Source: a bacterium (lineage in GTDB: Bacteria; Thermosulfidibacterota; Thermosulfidibacteria; Thermosulfidibacterales; Thermosulfidibacteraceae). Taken from it: DNA of 9,131 nt. This document shows positions 1-7,170 of the stretch, one piece after another. A program made the translations under genes and the position numbers. The notes under the pieces were generated by a model. It was not told where the DNA came from and made no database searches. It was given only the letters and a program-made list of their open reading frames with translations. Position 1 is the first letter of the stretch. Each line of letters starts with the position of its first letter. The stretch spans positions 1 through 9,131 of the forward strand of contig JALWBK010000155.1 in the NCBI GenBank assembly GCA_027037155.1, given 5' to 3'.

Positions 1-849
1 CTCTAAGGCAAGAGCCGCACCCTCACCGTTTTCGTCGGGCATGGTTATGTGGTACGCATCACTACTCATACCATAGCCAATGATCTCAGCGTATATCTTA
101 GCACCACGCTTCACCGCGTGCTCGTAATCCTCAAGTACCAGTATTCCAGCGCCTTCACCTATAACGAAGCCATCCCTGTCCCTATCAAAGGGGCGAGAGG
201 CCTTCTCAGGCTCATCGTTTCTTGTAGAAAGAGCCCTCATCACGGCAAATCCCGCCACTCCCAAACGGCACACCGCCGCCTCGGCTCCACCTGCAATCAC
301 AATAGGGGCATCGCCCCTTTGAACCATCTTAAAGGCATCGCCGATGGCGTTGGTTCCCGTGGCACAGGCGGTAGCTACGGCATTCTGAGGCCCTCTAAAG
401 CCATACCTCATAGCCACTATAGCAGAGGCCATGTTGATTATCGCCATGGGGATGAAAAAGGGAGAAAGCCTGCGGGGCCCTTTAATCGCCAAAGCCTCAC
501 AGTTCTGCTGAATGGTCTGCAAACCACCAATCCCTGAGCCTATGAGGACCCCCACCTCGTCCCTGTTTATCTTATCAAGATCCAAACCACTATCCTGCAA
601 AGCCTCCTCAGCGGCTGCCACTGCGTACTGCAAGAAGAGATCGGTCCTTTTAAGCTCCTTCTTGTCAAAGTAGCGGGAACCGTCAAAGTCTTTAACCTCA
701 CCTGCTATGCGCGAGGAGATGTCAGAAGCGTCAAACTTCGTGATAGGACCTATACCGGATACACCTTTAACAAGCTTCCCCCAACTCTCTCTTACACTGT
801 TTCCAAGAGGAGTTACGCAACCAATCCCGGTTACAACTACTCTCCTCAC
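1..849 (-). CDS. fabF: FabF, beta-ketoacyl-ACP synthase II (3' end cut by window edge)
   Basis: This enzyme condenses malonyl-ACP with acyl-ACP in the elongation step of type II fatty acid synthesis in the cytosol. The visible 283 residues start [16 protein letters not shown] and contain GSGIGG, the nucleophile motif [11 protein letters not shown] with Cys162 (E. coli FabF uses Cys163), the [16 protein letters not shown] block and [16 protein letters not shown]. All are classic thiolase-fold KASII signatures. Full-length FabF is about 410 residues, so roughly the last 130, including both catalytic histidines, lie beyond the left edge. The start is GTG at 849, two bases after the acpP stop. 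A GGAGG lies inside the last acpP codons, about 10 nt upstream. No ATG would restore the conserved N-terminus. It is the last visible gene of the fab series. The identity is very secure; FabB is less likely because of its position next to acpP. Confidence 0.96.
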   Translation of the reverse strand, partial: MRRVVVTGIGCVTPLGNSVRESWGKLVKGVSGIGPITKFDASDISSRIAGEVKDFDGSRYFDKKELKRTDLFLQYAVAAAEEALQDSGLDLDKINRDEVGVLIGSGIGGLQTIQQNCEALAIKGPRRLSPFFIPMAIINMASAIVAMRYGFRGPQNAVATACATGTNAIGDAFKMVQRGDAPIVIAGGAEAAVCRLGVAGFAVMRALSTRNDEPEKASRPFDRDRDGFVIGEGAGILVLEDYEHAVKRGAKIYAEIIGYGMSSDAYHITMPDENGEGAALALE

Positions 850-851
850 TC

Positions 852-1100
852 CTATTTTTCCTCCAGCTTCTTGACTACGTAATCAACAGCATCCTTAACG
901 GTTTTTATCTTCTCCGCATCCTCATCGGGAATCTCAATGTCAAAGGCCTCCTCAATAGCCATCACCAGCTCCACTATGTCCAAAGAGTCAGCTCCTAAAT
1001 CGTCAATGAAAGAGGCATCAGGTGTAACTTCACTCTCATCCACGTTGAGCTGCTCAACAATGATCTCTTTGATTTTTGCCTCAACCTCCTGGTACTCCAT
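852..1100 (-). CDS. acpP: Acyl carrier protein
   Basis: This small acidic four-helix protein of 82 residues carries growing acyl chains on a 4'-phosphopantetheine arm to the Fab enzymes and to PlsX. The arm attaches to Ser39 in the [30 protein letters not shown] block, the diagnostic ACP motif and helix II. Length is close to the usual 75-80. It starts at ATG 1100 with GGAGG six bases upstream. It sits between fabG (32 nt upstream) and fabF (2 nt downstream), the standard arrangement. The 32-nt gap before it is AT rich in its fabG-proximal half (runs resembling TAAAAT and TATAAG on the minus strand), so an extra internal promoter is possible, but I see no convincing -35. ACP is usually needed in excess over the enzymes, which would fit such a promoter; that part is inference. 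Confidence 0.98.
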   Translation of the reverse strand: MEYQEVEAKIKEIIVEQLNVDESEVTPDASFIDDLGADSLDIVELVMAIEEAFDIEIPDEDAEKIKTVKDAVDYVVKKLEEK

Positions 1101-1132
1101 CCTTACCCTCCCTCTTATATTTTAATCCTCTT

Positions 1133-1864
1133 TTACAAGGACAGACCACCGTCCACAACGATAACCTGTCCCGTTATATACGAAGCCCTCTCAGAACACA
1201 AGAACCCAACCAAAGCCGCCACATCCTCAGGGGTACCTGCTCTTTTTAACACTGTGGCTTCCACCATGGCCTTCTTGGCATCCTCTGGAAGCTCTTTGGT
1301 CATATCGGTCTCTATATAGCCCGGGCAGACCGCGTTGACAGTGATGTTTCTGGAGCCGAGTTCCTTGGCAAGCGCCTTCGTAAAGCCGATTAAGCCTGCC
1401 TTAGCCGCACAGTAGTTGGCCTGTCCTTGATTGCCAGTTAGTGCCACCACAGAGGATATATTCACAATCCTCCCCCACCGGCTCTTCATCATTCCACGGA
1501 TAACGGCCTTCGTCACAAGGTAGGCACCTCTTAAGTTGGTATTTATGACCTCATCCCACTGCTCATCTTTCATACGAGCAAGGATATTGTCTCTTGTTAT
1601 GCCGGCATTGTTGACTAAAACTTGCACAGGCCCGGCCTCTTTCTCAATAAGCTTTATCATTTCAGCTACCTGAACAGCATCAGACACGTCAGCGCCAACT
1701 GCCGAAGCCTTTCCGCCCGAAGACCTTATAGCATCAACCACCTCTTGAGCCCTGTCCGCATTTTTAGCGTAGTTCACAAACACGAAATATCCCATGTTTG
1801 CTAATTCCTGACAGATAGCCCTTCCTATTCCTCTGCTTCCACCTGTAACAAGAGCCACTCTCAT
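1133..1864 (-). CDS. fabG: FabG, 3-oxoacyl-ACP reductase
   Basis: This NADPH-dependent short-chain dehydrogenase/reductase of 243 residues reduces 3-oxoacyl-ACP to 3-hydroxyacyl-ACP. The Rossmann nucleotide motif TGGSRGIG spans residues 7-14, NNAG spans 85-88, and the catalytic set is Asn110, Ser138, Tyr151 and Lys155 (NISS...NYCAAK). The C-terminus has PGYIETDMT and the usual ITGQVIVVDGG ending. Length matches the family (about 240-250). The ATG at 1864 overlaps the fabD stop in an ATGA and has GGAGG seven bases upstream, within the end of fabD. Location between fabD and acpP identifies it as the FabG of fatty acid synthesis rather than one of the many other SDR enzymes. Nothing is missing from the active site. 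Confidence 0.97.
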   Translation of the reverse strand: MRVALVTGGSRGIGRAICQELANMGYFVFVNYAKNADRAQEVVDAIRSSGGKASAVGADVSDAVQVAEMIKLIEKEAGPVQVLVNNAGITRDNILARMKDEQWDEVINTNLRGAYLVTKAVIRGMMKSRWGRIVNISSVVALTGNQGQANYCAAKAGLIGFTKALAKELGSRNITVNAVCPGYIETDMTKELPEDAKKAMVEATVLKRAGTPEDVAALVGFLCSERASYITGQVIVVDGGLSL

Positions 1865-2781
1865 GACAAAGCCTCCAGCTTAGCCATATCAGAGGGTTTC
1901 TCAATGTTAATACATTTGAGCTTTCTGTCCGTCTTTTTTATCAGTCCAGAAAGCACTCTGGAAGGACCTATTTCCACAAATAGATCCACACCCTGCTCCT
2001 TCATATAAAGCACGCTCTGGTACCATTTCACAGGTGCCGTAACCTGCTTTATCAAAAGCTGCCTCTCCTCATCTCCCTTCACCACCTCGCGCGCCGTAAC
2101 GTTGGATACCACAGGAACAGCAGCATCTTTAAAGTTCATACCCTCAAGCACAGGGGATAGCTTCTCGGCAGCAGGCTCCATAAGGACGCAGTGAAAGGGT
2201 GCACTCACCTTCAACATAACAACCCTTTGGGCACCTGCCTCTTTAAGAAGCTCCACTGCTTTCTCCACATCCTCCTTTTTGCCGGCTATAACCGTCTGCT
2301 CAGGAGAGTTGTAGTTGGCAGGCTGTACCACTCCCCCTACCTTGCTACACACCTCCTCAACTGTTCGGGCGTCAAGGCCTATAACTGCCGCCATGGCACC
2401 AGCCCCAACAGGAACAGCCTCCTGCATAAACCTCCCCCTATTGCGCACGGCAAACACGGCGTCTTCAAAACCAAGTATCTCAGAGGCAACACAGGCCGTG
2501 TACTCTCCGAGGCTGTGTCCTGCAAAGAAAGAGACCTTGGGCAGGCGCTTGTGCACCACCCGGTATATGGCGTAACTCACCGTGAGGATGGCAGGCTGGG
2601 TATTTTCCGTAAGGGCAAGCTCTTCTTCTGAAGAGTCAAAACAGAGAGCCGCCATATCTATTCCGAGTCTGTCGGAAGCCCTTTCAAAAACCTCTATGGC
2701 CTCGGGAAACTCATCATAGAACTGCTTCCCCATACCAACATACTGGGCACCCTGTCCCGGAAAAACCACCGCCACAGCCAT
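1861..2781 (-). CDS. fabD: FabD, malonyl-CoA:ACP transacylase
   Basis: This enzyme of 306 residues transfers malonyl from CoA to ACP, supplying FabH and FabF. The sequence has the N-terminal FPGQGAQ (residues 7-13), TQPAI (61-65), the nucleophile motif GHSLGE with Ser90, the arginine that holds the malonyl carboxylate in NRGRFMQEAV (Arg115), and SAPFHC with the catalytic His197. Length is typical (about 305-315). It starts at ATG 2781 with GGAGG seven bases upstream, three bases after the fabK stop, and ends in a 4-nt ATGA overlap with fabG. Tight packing on both sides implies cotranscription and translational coupling. All catalytic residues are present, so it should be active. Confidence 0.97.
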   Translation of the reverse strand: MAVAVVFPGQGAQYVGMGKQFYDEFPEAIEVFERASDRLGIDMAALCFDSSEEELALTENTQPAILTVSYAIYRVVHKRLPKVSFFAGHSLGEYTACVASEILGFEDAVFAVRNRGRFMQEAVPVGAGAMAAVIGLDARTVEEVCSKVGGVVQPANYNSPEQTVIAGKKEDVEKAVELLKEAGAQRVVMLKVSAPFHCVLMEPAAEKLSPVLEGMNFKDAAVPVVSNVTAREVVKGDEERQLLIKQVTAPVKWYQSVLYMKEQGVDLFVEIGPSRVLSGLIKKTDRKLKCINIEKPSDMAKLEALS

Positions 2782-2784
2782 CTT

Positions 2785-3732
2785 CTATCCTCCAAACCTC
2801 ATACACTTCTCCTTCAGAAGCTGCTGAGCACCATTTATTATCTCGTCAATTATCTCCTTCACGCTCTTTTCTTCCTTCAGCATTCCCACTATCTGCCCCG
2901 CCATAACAGAGCCCCACTCCACATCCCCTTCAATGGCCGCTGCCTTAAGGGCACCTGCACCCAACCTTTCAAGCTCCTCCTTAGGAGCTCCCTGCTTCTC
3001 CAACTGCTCAAACTTCCTTGAAAGCTTGTTCTTTATAACCCTAACGGGATGGCCCGTGCTCCTTCCGGTAACCACCGTATCCCTATCCCTCGCCTTTATG
3101 TAAAGCTTCTTCCAGTTTTCATGCACCGCACACTCCTTGGAAAGAGCAAAACGGGTCCCTATCTGGACTCCCTCAGCACCAAGCATCAGCGCCGCAAGGA
3201 ATCCTCTTGCATCCCCTATACCACCAGCGGCTATTACCGGTATATCAACGGCATCAACCACCTGAGGCACCAGAGCCATAGTGGTAATCTCTCCTATGTG
3301 ACCCCCAGACTCCATCCCCTCGGCTATAACCGCATCAACCCCCTCTCTCTGCATTCTCTGGGCGAGGGCCACAGATGCAACAACGGGAATTACCCTGATC
3401 CCTGCCTCTTTCAACATCTTCACATACTTCCCGGGATTACCAGCTCCTGTGGTTACCACAGCAACCTTCTCTTCCACCACCACCCTCATGATGTCGTCCA
3501 CATAAGGGGACATAAGCATGATATTTACACCAAAAGGCTTGCTCGTCCTCTCTCTCGTCTTTCGTATCTGCTCCCTAACCTCCTCAGGGGCCAGATGTCC
3601 TGCCGCTATTATTCCAAGGCCTCCCGCCTCTGAAACGGCAGAGGCCAACCTGTAGTCCGAGACCCATGCCATCCCACCCTGAAATATGGGATACTCAATA
3701 CCGCACAACTCACAAACTTTCGTCTTAAACAT
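2785..3732 (-). CDS. fabK: FabK, FMN-dependent enoyl-ACP reductase II
   Basis: This TIM-barrel flavoprotein carries out the last reduction of each elongation cycle, trans-2-enoyl-ACP to acyl-ACP with NAD(P)H, replacing the SDR-type FabI. It belongs to the 2-nitropropane dioxygenase-like family. With the start used here it has 315 residues (Streptococcus pneumoniae FabK has 324). Landmarks are IEYPIFQGGMAW near residues 12-23, PFGVNIML, EGMESGGHIGE with His145 (equivalent to the catalytic His144 of pneumococcal FabK), IAAGGIGD (phosphate binding) and GVQIGTRF. The frame is open to an ATG at 3771, but that start would overlap fabH by 28 nt. ATG 3732 has a strong AAGGAGG at 3738-3744 and gives the family's N-terminus. 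A CELC pair at residues 7-10 is slightly unusual. Position between fabH and fabD favours FabK over nitronate monooxygenase. Confidence 0.93.
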   Translation of the reverse strand: MFKTKVCELCGIEYPIFQGGMAWVSDYRLASAVSEAGGLGIIAAGHLAPEEVREQIRKTRERTSKPFGVNIMLMSPYVDDIMRVVVEEKVAVVTTGAGNPGKYVKMLKEAGIRVIPVVASVALAQRMQREGVDAVIAEGMESGGHIGEITTMALVPQVVDAVDIPVIAAGGIGDARGFLAALMLGAEGVQIGTRFALSKECAVHENWKKLYIKARDRDTVVTGRSTGHPVRVIKNKLSRKFEQLEKQGAPKEELERLGAGALKAAAIEGDVEWGSVMAGQIVGMLKEEKSVKEIIDEIINGAQQLLKEKCMRFGG

Positions 3733-3737
3733 ACCCT

Positions 3738-3744
3738 CCTCCTT
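3738..3744 (-). promoter_or_regulatory. Shine-Dalgarno that sets the fabK start
   Basis: AAGGAGG on the minus strand ends five bases before ATG 3732, and a second GGAGG follows at 3735-3739. Its first A is the last base of the fabH TGA stop. It decides for the short FabK start over the ATG at 3771, and it suggests that ribosomes finishing fabH feed fabK translation. Confidence 0.8.
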
Positions 3745-4721
3745 CACCACCGCATAAGTATGGCCCCCCACGTCAGCCCAGCGCCAAAGGCAACGAGCAA
3801 CAGGATATTGCCTTCCCTTATCTTCCCCTCATCAAGTGCCTCAGCCAGGGCTATAGGAATGGAAGCGGCAGAGGTATTTCCGTACTTGTGCAGATTCACT
3901 ACTACCCGATCCATGGAAATCTTCAGCCTTTTAGCCAGGGAAGCAATAATCCTCAGGTTGGCCTGATGGGGAATGAGCCAGTCCACCTCGGTTTTATCCA
4001 CACCGGTCTCCTCCAACACCTCAAGGGCAACGTTACCCATCTCCCTTACCGCTATCTTAAAGAGCTCGTTGCCCCTCATCTTCGCATAGTGAAGCCTCTG
4101 CTTCAGAACCTCTTCCGTAAGCTCCACAGCCGTTCCTCTGGCAGGCATGTAGAGCAGCTCACCAAATCCCCCGTCGGCATGCAGTTTATACCCTAAAATA
4201 CCCTTATCCTCCTCAGTTACCGACACAACAGCAGCTCCAGCGCCATCTCCAAAGAGAACAACGGTAGACCTATCCATGGGATCCACTATTCTCGTAAGCC
4301 TCTCAGCTCCAATTACAAGCACGTTCTTATATACACCGCTTCTCACAAAACCATCTGCCACCGCCAAAGCGTATACAAAGCCCGTACAGCCTGCTGCAAG
4401 ATCAAAGGCGGGGATTCCATTCAGCCCAAGCTTATCCCCTATTAGGCAGCCAGCAGAAGGGAAAAGCATATCTGCCGTGGCAGTGGCACATACAATGAGG
4501 TCGATGTCCTTTTTATCAATTCCGGCCTTTTCTATGGCTCTTTCAGCAGCTATTCTTCCCATATCGGAGGTGTTTTCGTTCTCAGCCGCTCTACGCCTCT
4601 CCTTTATCCCCGTACGCTGGGTTATCCACTCATCGGAGGTGTCAAGGTAGGACTCAAAATACTCGTTGGTGAGCACTTCATCGGGTACATAGTAGGCTAT
4701 TCCCTTTATGTAAGACCTCAC
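3744..4721 (-). CDS. fabH: FabH, beta-ketoacyl-ACP synthase III
   Basis: This enzyme of 325 residues condenses an acyl-CoA primer with malonyl-ACP to start fatty acid chains. The Cys-His-Asn triad is complete: Cys112 in AAGCTGFVYAL, His252 in PHQANLRI and Asn282 in KYGNTSAAS. DTSDEWITQRTGIKERR near residues 27-43 is the CoA-binding N-terminal region typical of FabH. Length is standard. The start is GTG at 4721, overlapping the plsX stop as GTGA, with a GGGGGTGA stretch just upstream. No better start exists for the conserved MRSYIKGIAYYVP beginning. Primer preference (acetyl versus branched-chain CoA) cannot be read safely from sequence. The neighbours plsX and fabK/fabD confirm the role. Confidence 0.97.
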   Translation of the reverse strand: MRSYIKGIAYYVPDEVLTNEYFESYLDTSDEWITQRTGIKERRRAAENENTSDMGRIAAERAIEKAGIDKKDIDLIVCATATADMLFPSAGCLIGDKLGLNGIPAFDLAAGCTGFVYALAVADGFVRSGVYKNVLVIGAERLTRIVDPMDRSTVVLFGDGAGAAVVSVTEEDKGILGYKLHADGGFGELLYMPARGTAVELTEEVLKQRLHYAKMRGNELFKIAVREMGNVALEVLEETGVDKTEVDWLIPHQANLRIIASLAKRLKISMDRVVVNLHKYGNTSAASIPIALAEALDEGKIREGNILLLVAFGAGLTWGAILMRW

Positions 4722-5812
4722 TCTTCACCCCCATCGTTTTCCTCTATGAACTCCCTAAACTGCGTAAGCTTGCCGCGAAGCTGCTTCCAGAGACTTTTAC
4801 CAACACCAAGGGCATCACGAACAACCTCAATGTGCGCCTCAATACGCTCGTTAACCCTCTTTTCTGCCATTTCTACAGCAACCTTTATGGCGTTGGCAAT
4901 AGCTTCAGCATTAGAAGAGCCGTGACATATTATGCACGTACCTCTAACACCCAACAGAGGAGCGCCGCCAAAGGCTCTATAGTCAACTTTCTGCCTCATC
5001 TGCTCTAACTTCTTTCTCAACAGAAGATACGCAAATTTAGTCGCTATACTGGAACGAAAGATCTCTTTAAGAAGATGGGAGATGAAGGAGGATGCACTCT
5101 CGCTAATTTTAAGGGCAAGATTTCCGACAAAGCCATCACACACTACCACGTCCGCCTTGCCCTCGTAAAACTCTTTACCCTCAATGTTACCCACAAAGTT
5201 TATCTGCGGGATGGATCTCAAAAGCAGGAAGGCGTTTCTGGTAAGTCCATTCCCCTTTATATCTTCCTCTCCTATACTGAGAAGCCCTATTCTGGGATTC
5301 TCCTTACCCAAAATAGATTTTGCGTATATGTGACCCATTATGGCAAACTCAACGATATTCTCTGGCCTGCTATCAACATTGGCACCGGCATCAATCAGCA
5401 CAAAAGGCTCTTTCATAGAGGGAAGTGTAACGGCTATGGCAGGGCGAGAGATACCCTTTAAAGAGCCAAGAATCATCTTGGCCCCTAACATCACCGCACC
5501 TGTATTTCCAGCACTCACAAAAACCTGAGCCGCTCCAGACTTTACAAGCTGCAATCCCACACGGATAGAGGAGTGCCTCTTATTGCGAAGAGCAATCAGA
5601 GGCTGGTCCTCCATACGGATCACTTCAGGTGCGTGCTTTATGAGAAGACGCGATTCCCCCTTAGCACCTAAGCGGGCAAGCTCCTGCTCTAAGATCTCGC
5701 GGTCGCCTACTAAGATTATCTTGTGGGAAACAAGCTCTAAAGCCTTTATAGCCCCTTTGACGGTTTCGGAGGGGGCGTAGTCGCCCCCCATAGCGTCAAG
5801 GGCTATTCTCAA
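4718..5812 (-). CDS. plsX: PlsX, phosphate acyltransferase (acyl-ACP to acyl-phosphate)
   Basis: PlsX converts acyl-ACP and phosphate to acyl-phosphate, the donor that the membrane enzyme PlsY uses to make lysophosphatidic acid. It is a peripheral membrane protein that joins fatty acid to phospholipid synthesis. The 364 residues show the family's start RIALDAMGGDYAP, SAGNTGAVM (100-108), LIDAGANVD (139-147), CDGFVGN (225-231), FGGAPLLGV (281-289) and CHGSSNAEAI (296-305 region). After the usual end of the family near residue 330 there is an extra charged tail of about 30 residues. The start is TTG at 5812. It overlaps the rpmF stop as TTGA and is preceded by GGAGG ten bases away and a nearer GAGGAG. 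The next ATG would remove the conserved N-terminus. It sits in the common rpmF-plsX-fabH order. Confidence 0.95.
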   Translation of the reverse strand: MRIALDAMGGDYAPSETVKGAIKALELVSHKIILVGDREILEQELARLGAKGESRLLIKHAPEVIRMEDQPLIALRNKRHSSIRVGLQLVKSGAAQVFVSAGNTGAVMLGAKMILGSLKGISRPAIAVTLPSMKEPFVLIDAGANVDSRPENIVEFAIMGHIYAKSILGKENPRIGLLSIGEEDIKGNGLTRNAFLLLRSIPQINFVGNIEGKEFYEGKADVVVCDGFVGNLALKISESASSFISHLLKEIFRSSIATKFAYLLLRKKLEQMRQKVDYRAFGGAPLLGVRGTCIICHGSSNAEAIANAIKVAVEMAEKRVNERIEAHIEVVRDALGVGKSLWKQLRGKLTQFREFIEENDGGEE

Positions 5813-5997
5813 TACTCCTCAACCTCCAATACCTGCTTCCCTTTGTAGAATCCACAATGGGGACACACCCTGTGGGGGAGCTTAGGCTCTTGACAGTGAG
5901 GGCATACAGCAAGTACTGGCGGCTGGAACTTCCTCTTCCACTGAGCTCTCCTCTTGTCCCTCCTGGCCCTTGAGGTACGATTCTTTGGTACAGCCAT
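5809..5997 (-). CDS. rpmF: 50S ribosomal protein L32
   Basis: This is a small basic zinc-ribbon protein of the large ribosomal subunit, 62 residues. The N-terminus MAVPKNRTSRARRDKRRAQW is the standard L32 arginine/lysine-rich rRNA-binding tail, followed by two CPHC pairs (Cys32/35 and Cys45/48) that form the zinc site. It is therefore the zinc-binding (C+) form, not the cysteine-free paralogue some bacteria use under zinc limitation. It starts at ATG 5997 with AAGGGGTGAT just upstream, four bases after the DUF177 stop. It ends in a TTGA overlap with plsX. Coupling of L32 with lipid synthesis genes is a widely conserved arrangement and links ribosome and membrane production. Confidence 0.97.
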   Translation of the reverse strand: MAVPKNRTSRARRDKRRAQWKRKFQPPVLAVCPHCQEPKLPHRVCPHCGFYKGKQVLEVEEY

Positions 5998-6001
5998 AGT
6001 A

Positions 6002-6538
6002 TCACCCCTTCAACAGTTTTTCCTTTAACTGTGCCAGCTTCTCCCAGCGAGGATCAACGACCCTTCTATTACAATCACACTCTCCGTAATTCAAGTTCTT
6101 CCCACAAATAGGACATATCCCCTTGCAGTCTTCCTTGCAGAGGGGTTTCATGGGAAGGGAAAGGTAGGTCTTTTCAAGGTAGACCAAGCTCAAATCCAGC
6201 TCGCTTTCGCGGTAGTACAGAACGTCAAGATCCTCTCTGCTCAACTCGTGAACGCCATGGCCCATGGGGAAACTTTCGGGGAAGAAGACATCCCTAAAGC
6301 TTTCCATCACGTGATAGTCAAAAGACTCCAAACATCTGCTGCAGGTAAGCCTCAAGGTTACGCTAAAGGAGCCTTCCACCACCACCCTGCCGTCGTCGGT
6401 CTTCTCCACATCCATAAACCCGGAGTAGGGAACGGATATGGGCACATCCACCCCGTTAACCAAGAGAGTTTTTCTCTGATCTTTTATGTTTAGATGCAAC
6501 CCATGTTCCGGGATATCGGCTATCTTCACAATAAGCAT
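6002..6538 (-). CDS. yceD: DUF177 / YceD family protein
   Basis: This is a 178-residue member of the DUF177 (YceD) family, almost always encoded directly upstream of rpmF. It has been linked to large-subunit rRNA or ribosome maturation in bacteria and plastids; the exact activity is unsettled. Seen here: a beta-rich N-terminal half, the CSRCLESF pair (Cys66, Cys69), and a C-terminal cluster CKEDCKGICPICG...GECDC (Cys134, 138, 142, 145, 154, 156) followed by the family's DPRWEKLAQLKEKL ending. The cysteines suggest zinc binding. The frame stays open to 6640, but the extra 34 residues would overlap mqnB and match nothing in the family. ATG 6538 has GGAGGTG at good spacing and starts with the typical hydrophobic strand. 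Four bases separate it from rpmF. Confidence 0.9.
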   Translation of the reverse strand: MLIVKIADIPEHGLHLNIKDQRKTLLVNGVDVPISVPYSGFMDVEKTDDGRVVVEGSFSVTLRLTCSRCLESFDYHVMESFRDVFFPESFPMGHGVHELSREDLDVLYYRESELDLSLVYLEKTYLSLPMKPLCKEDCKGICPICGKNLNYGECDCNRRVVDPRWEKLAQLKEKLLKG

Positions 6539-6542
6539 GATC

Positions 6543-6549
6543 CACCTCC
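6543..6549 (-). promoter_or_regulatory. Shine-Dalgarno that sets the yceD start
   Basis: GGAGGTG on the minus strand lies four bases before ATG 6538 (core GGAGG six bases away). It is one of the strongest ribosome binding sites in the window and rules against the upstream in-frame ATG at 6640. Confidence 0.8.
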
Positions 6550-6565
6550 AGTGATAACTTCTGCC

Positions 6566-6573
6566 ATAATATA
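6566..6573 (-). promoter_or_regulatory. Possible -10 of an internal promoter before yceD
   Basis: The 41-nt gap between mqnB and yceD is the longest inside the gene series. On the minus strand it contains TATATTAT, which offers two overlapping -10-like hexamers (TATATT 6568-6573, TATTAT 6566-6571). The best-spaced -35 is only a poor TGGAAT inside the mqnB end. A separate promoter for the ribosomal/lipid part is plausible but weakly supported. Confidence 0.25.
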
Positions 6574-6579
6574 AAGTGG

Positions 6580-7170
6580 TTAAGAGAAAAATTCCAGCAG
6601 AAAATTCCTGAGGTTGGAAAGAGCAAGATCTATGTTCCAATGGGACTTATCCCTTACCCCAGCTATGTTGCTTATGGCTCTGACCTCGGCAGGGACCACT
6701 CCAAACATGGAAGCAGCGTGGGCTACCGCTGCTCCCTCCAAATTCTCGGCAACAGCATTGAACCTTGAAGCTATCCTTTTTGCCTCCTCAATGCTCTCTG
6801 GCAACACAGAAAGGGTCAACATCCTGCCATGACAGATAGATCCACCCAAGCGGCGCATCTTAAAGCTCAAAGGCTCAAAGAGCTCGTCCCCGTACACCTC
6901 TTCTGTAGCTGCAATCAAATCACCTATATCCAAGCCTCTATCGGGATACGCCCCTGCAATACCTGCAAGAAGAACCCCGCTAAACCTTCCCACCGAAAGA
7001 AGCCTACAGGTGCAAAGGGCAGCATTCACCTTACCAGCACCGCTAACCACCACCACAAAACCTTTTCCTTCAAAAGAGGGATAGTTCAAAACGCTTCCCC
7101 ACCTCGCTTCAGGAAACAATCTTTTTGCCTCCAACATAGTGGGCACAATTATGAGCCCTTTCTTCTCCAT
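6580..7170 (-). CDS. mqnB: Futalosine hydrolase (menaquinone biosynthesis)
   Basis: MqnB is a nucleosidase that removes the base from futalosine to give dehypoxanthine futalosine in the alternative (Mqn) menaquinone pathway. The 196-residue protein has the MTAN/phosphorylase-like fold signatures: SGAGKVNAAL (43-52), GIAGAYPDRGLDIGDL (70-85), AENLEGAAVAHAA (141-153) with the likely catalytic Glu145, and the MqnB-type ending AISNIAGVRDKSHWNIDLAL (165-184). The ISN...RD...W pattern separates it from MTA/SAH nucleosidase, which has SD at this place. The common ENMEG is ENLEG here. It starts at ATG 7170, inside the end of the transporter gene (22-nt overlap). The frame is closed by a stop three codons upstream, and the ribosome site is weak (AGGAT touching the ATG), so coupling to the upstream gene is likely. 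No other mqn gene is present in the window. Confidence 0.88.
   Translation of the reverse strand: MEKKGLIIVPTMLEAKRLFPEARWGSVLNYPSFEGKGFVVVVSGAGKVNAALCTCRLLSVGRFSGVLLAGIAGAYPDRGLDIGDLIAATEEVYGDELFEPLSFKMRRLGGSICHGRMLTLSVLPESIEEAKRIASRFNAVAENLEGAAVAHAASMFGVVPAEVRAISNIAGVRDKSHWNIDLALSNLRNFLLEFFS

Noticed and set aside
49..537. Long plus-strand open frame of 162 codons opposite fabF
   Set aside because: It is antisense to the conserved FabF coding sequence, its translation is low-complexity and basic with many His/Arg/Ser residues, and it has no recognisable domain.
1139..1154. GGAC...GTCC inverted repeat at the end of fabG
   Set aside because: The stem is only four base pairs, the sequence encodes the conserved VVDGG ending of FabG, and no T run follows; it is best explained by coding.
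2191..2631. Plus-strand open frame of 146 codons opposite fabD
   Set aside because: It is a shadow of FabD, which has all its catalytic motifs in the other strand.
3049..3633. Plus-strand open frame of 194 codons opposite fabK
   Set aside because: It is the reverse shadow of FabK. The composition (many His, Ser, Leu, Tyr) is typical of antisense frames, and there is no ribosome site or family match.
3733..3771. FabK N-terminal extension of 13 residues from ATG 3771
   Set aside because: It would overlap fabH by 28 nt, lacks a ribosome site as good as AAGGAGG at 3738-3744, and the added residues are not family-like.
5796..6005. Minus-strand frame of 69 codons overlapping rpmF
   Set aside because: It runs out of frame across rpmF, whose zinc ribbon and basic tail are unmistakable; the alternative product matches nothing.
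6539..6640. YceD N-terminal extension of 34 residues
   Set aside because: It overlaps the end of mqnB, is unlike DUF177 N-termini, and ATG 6538 has a strong ribosome binding site.
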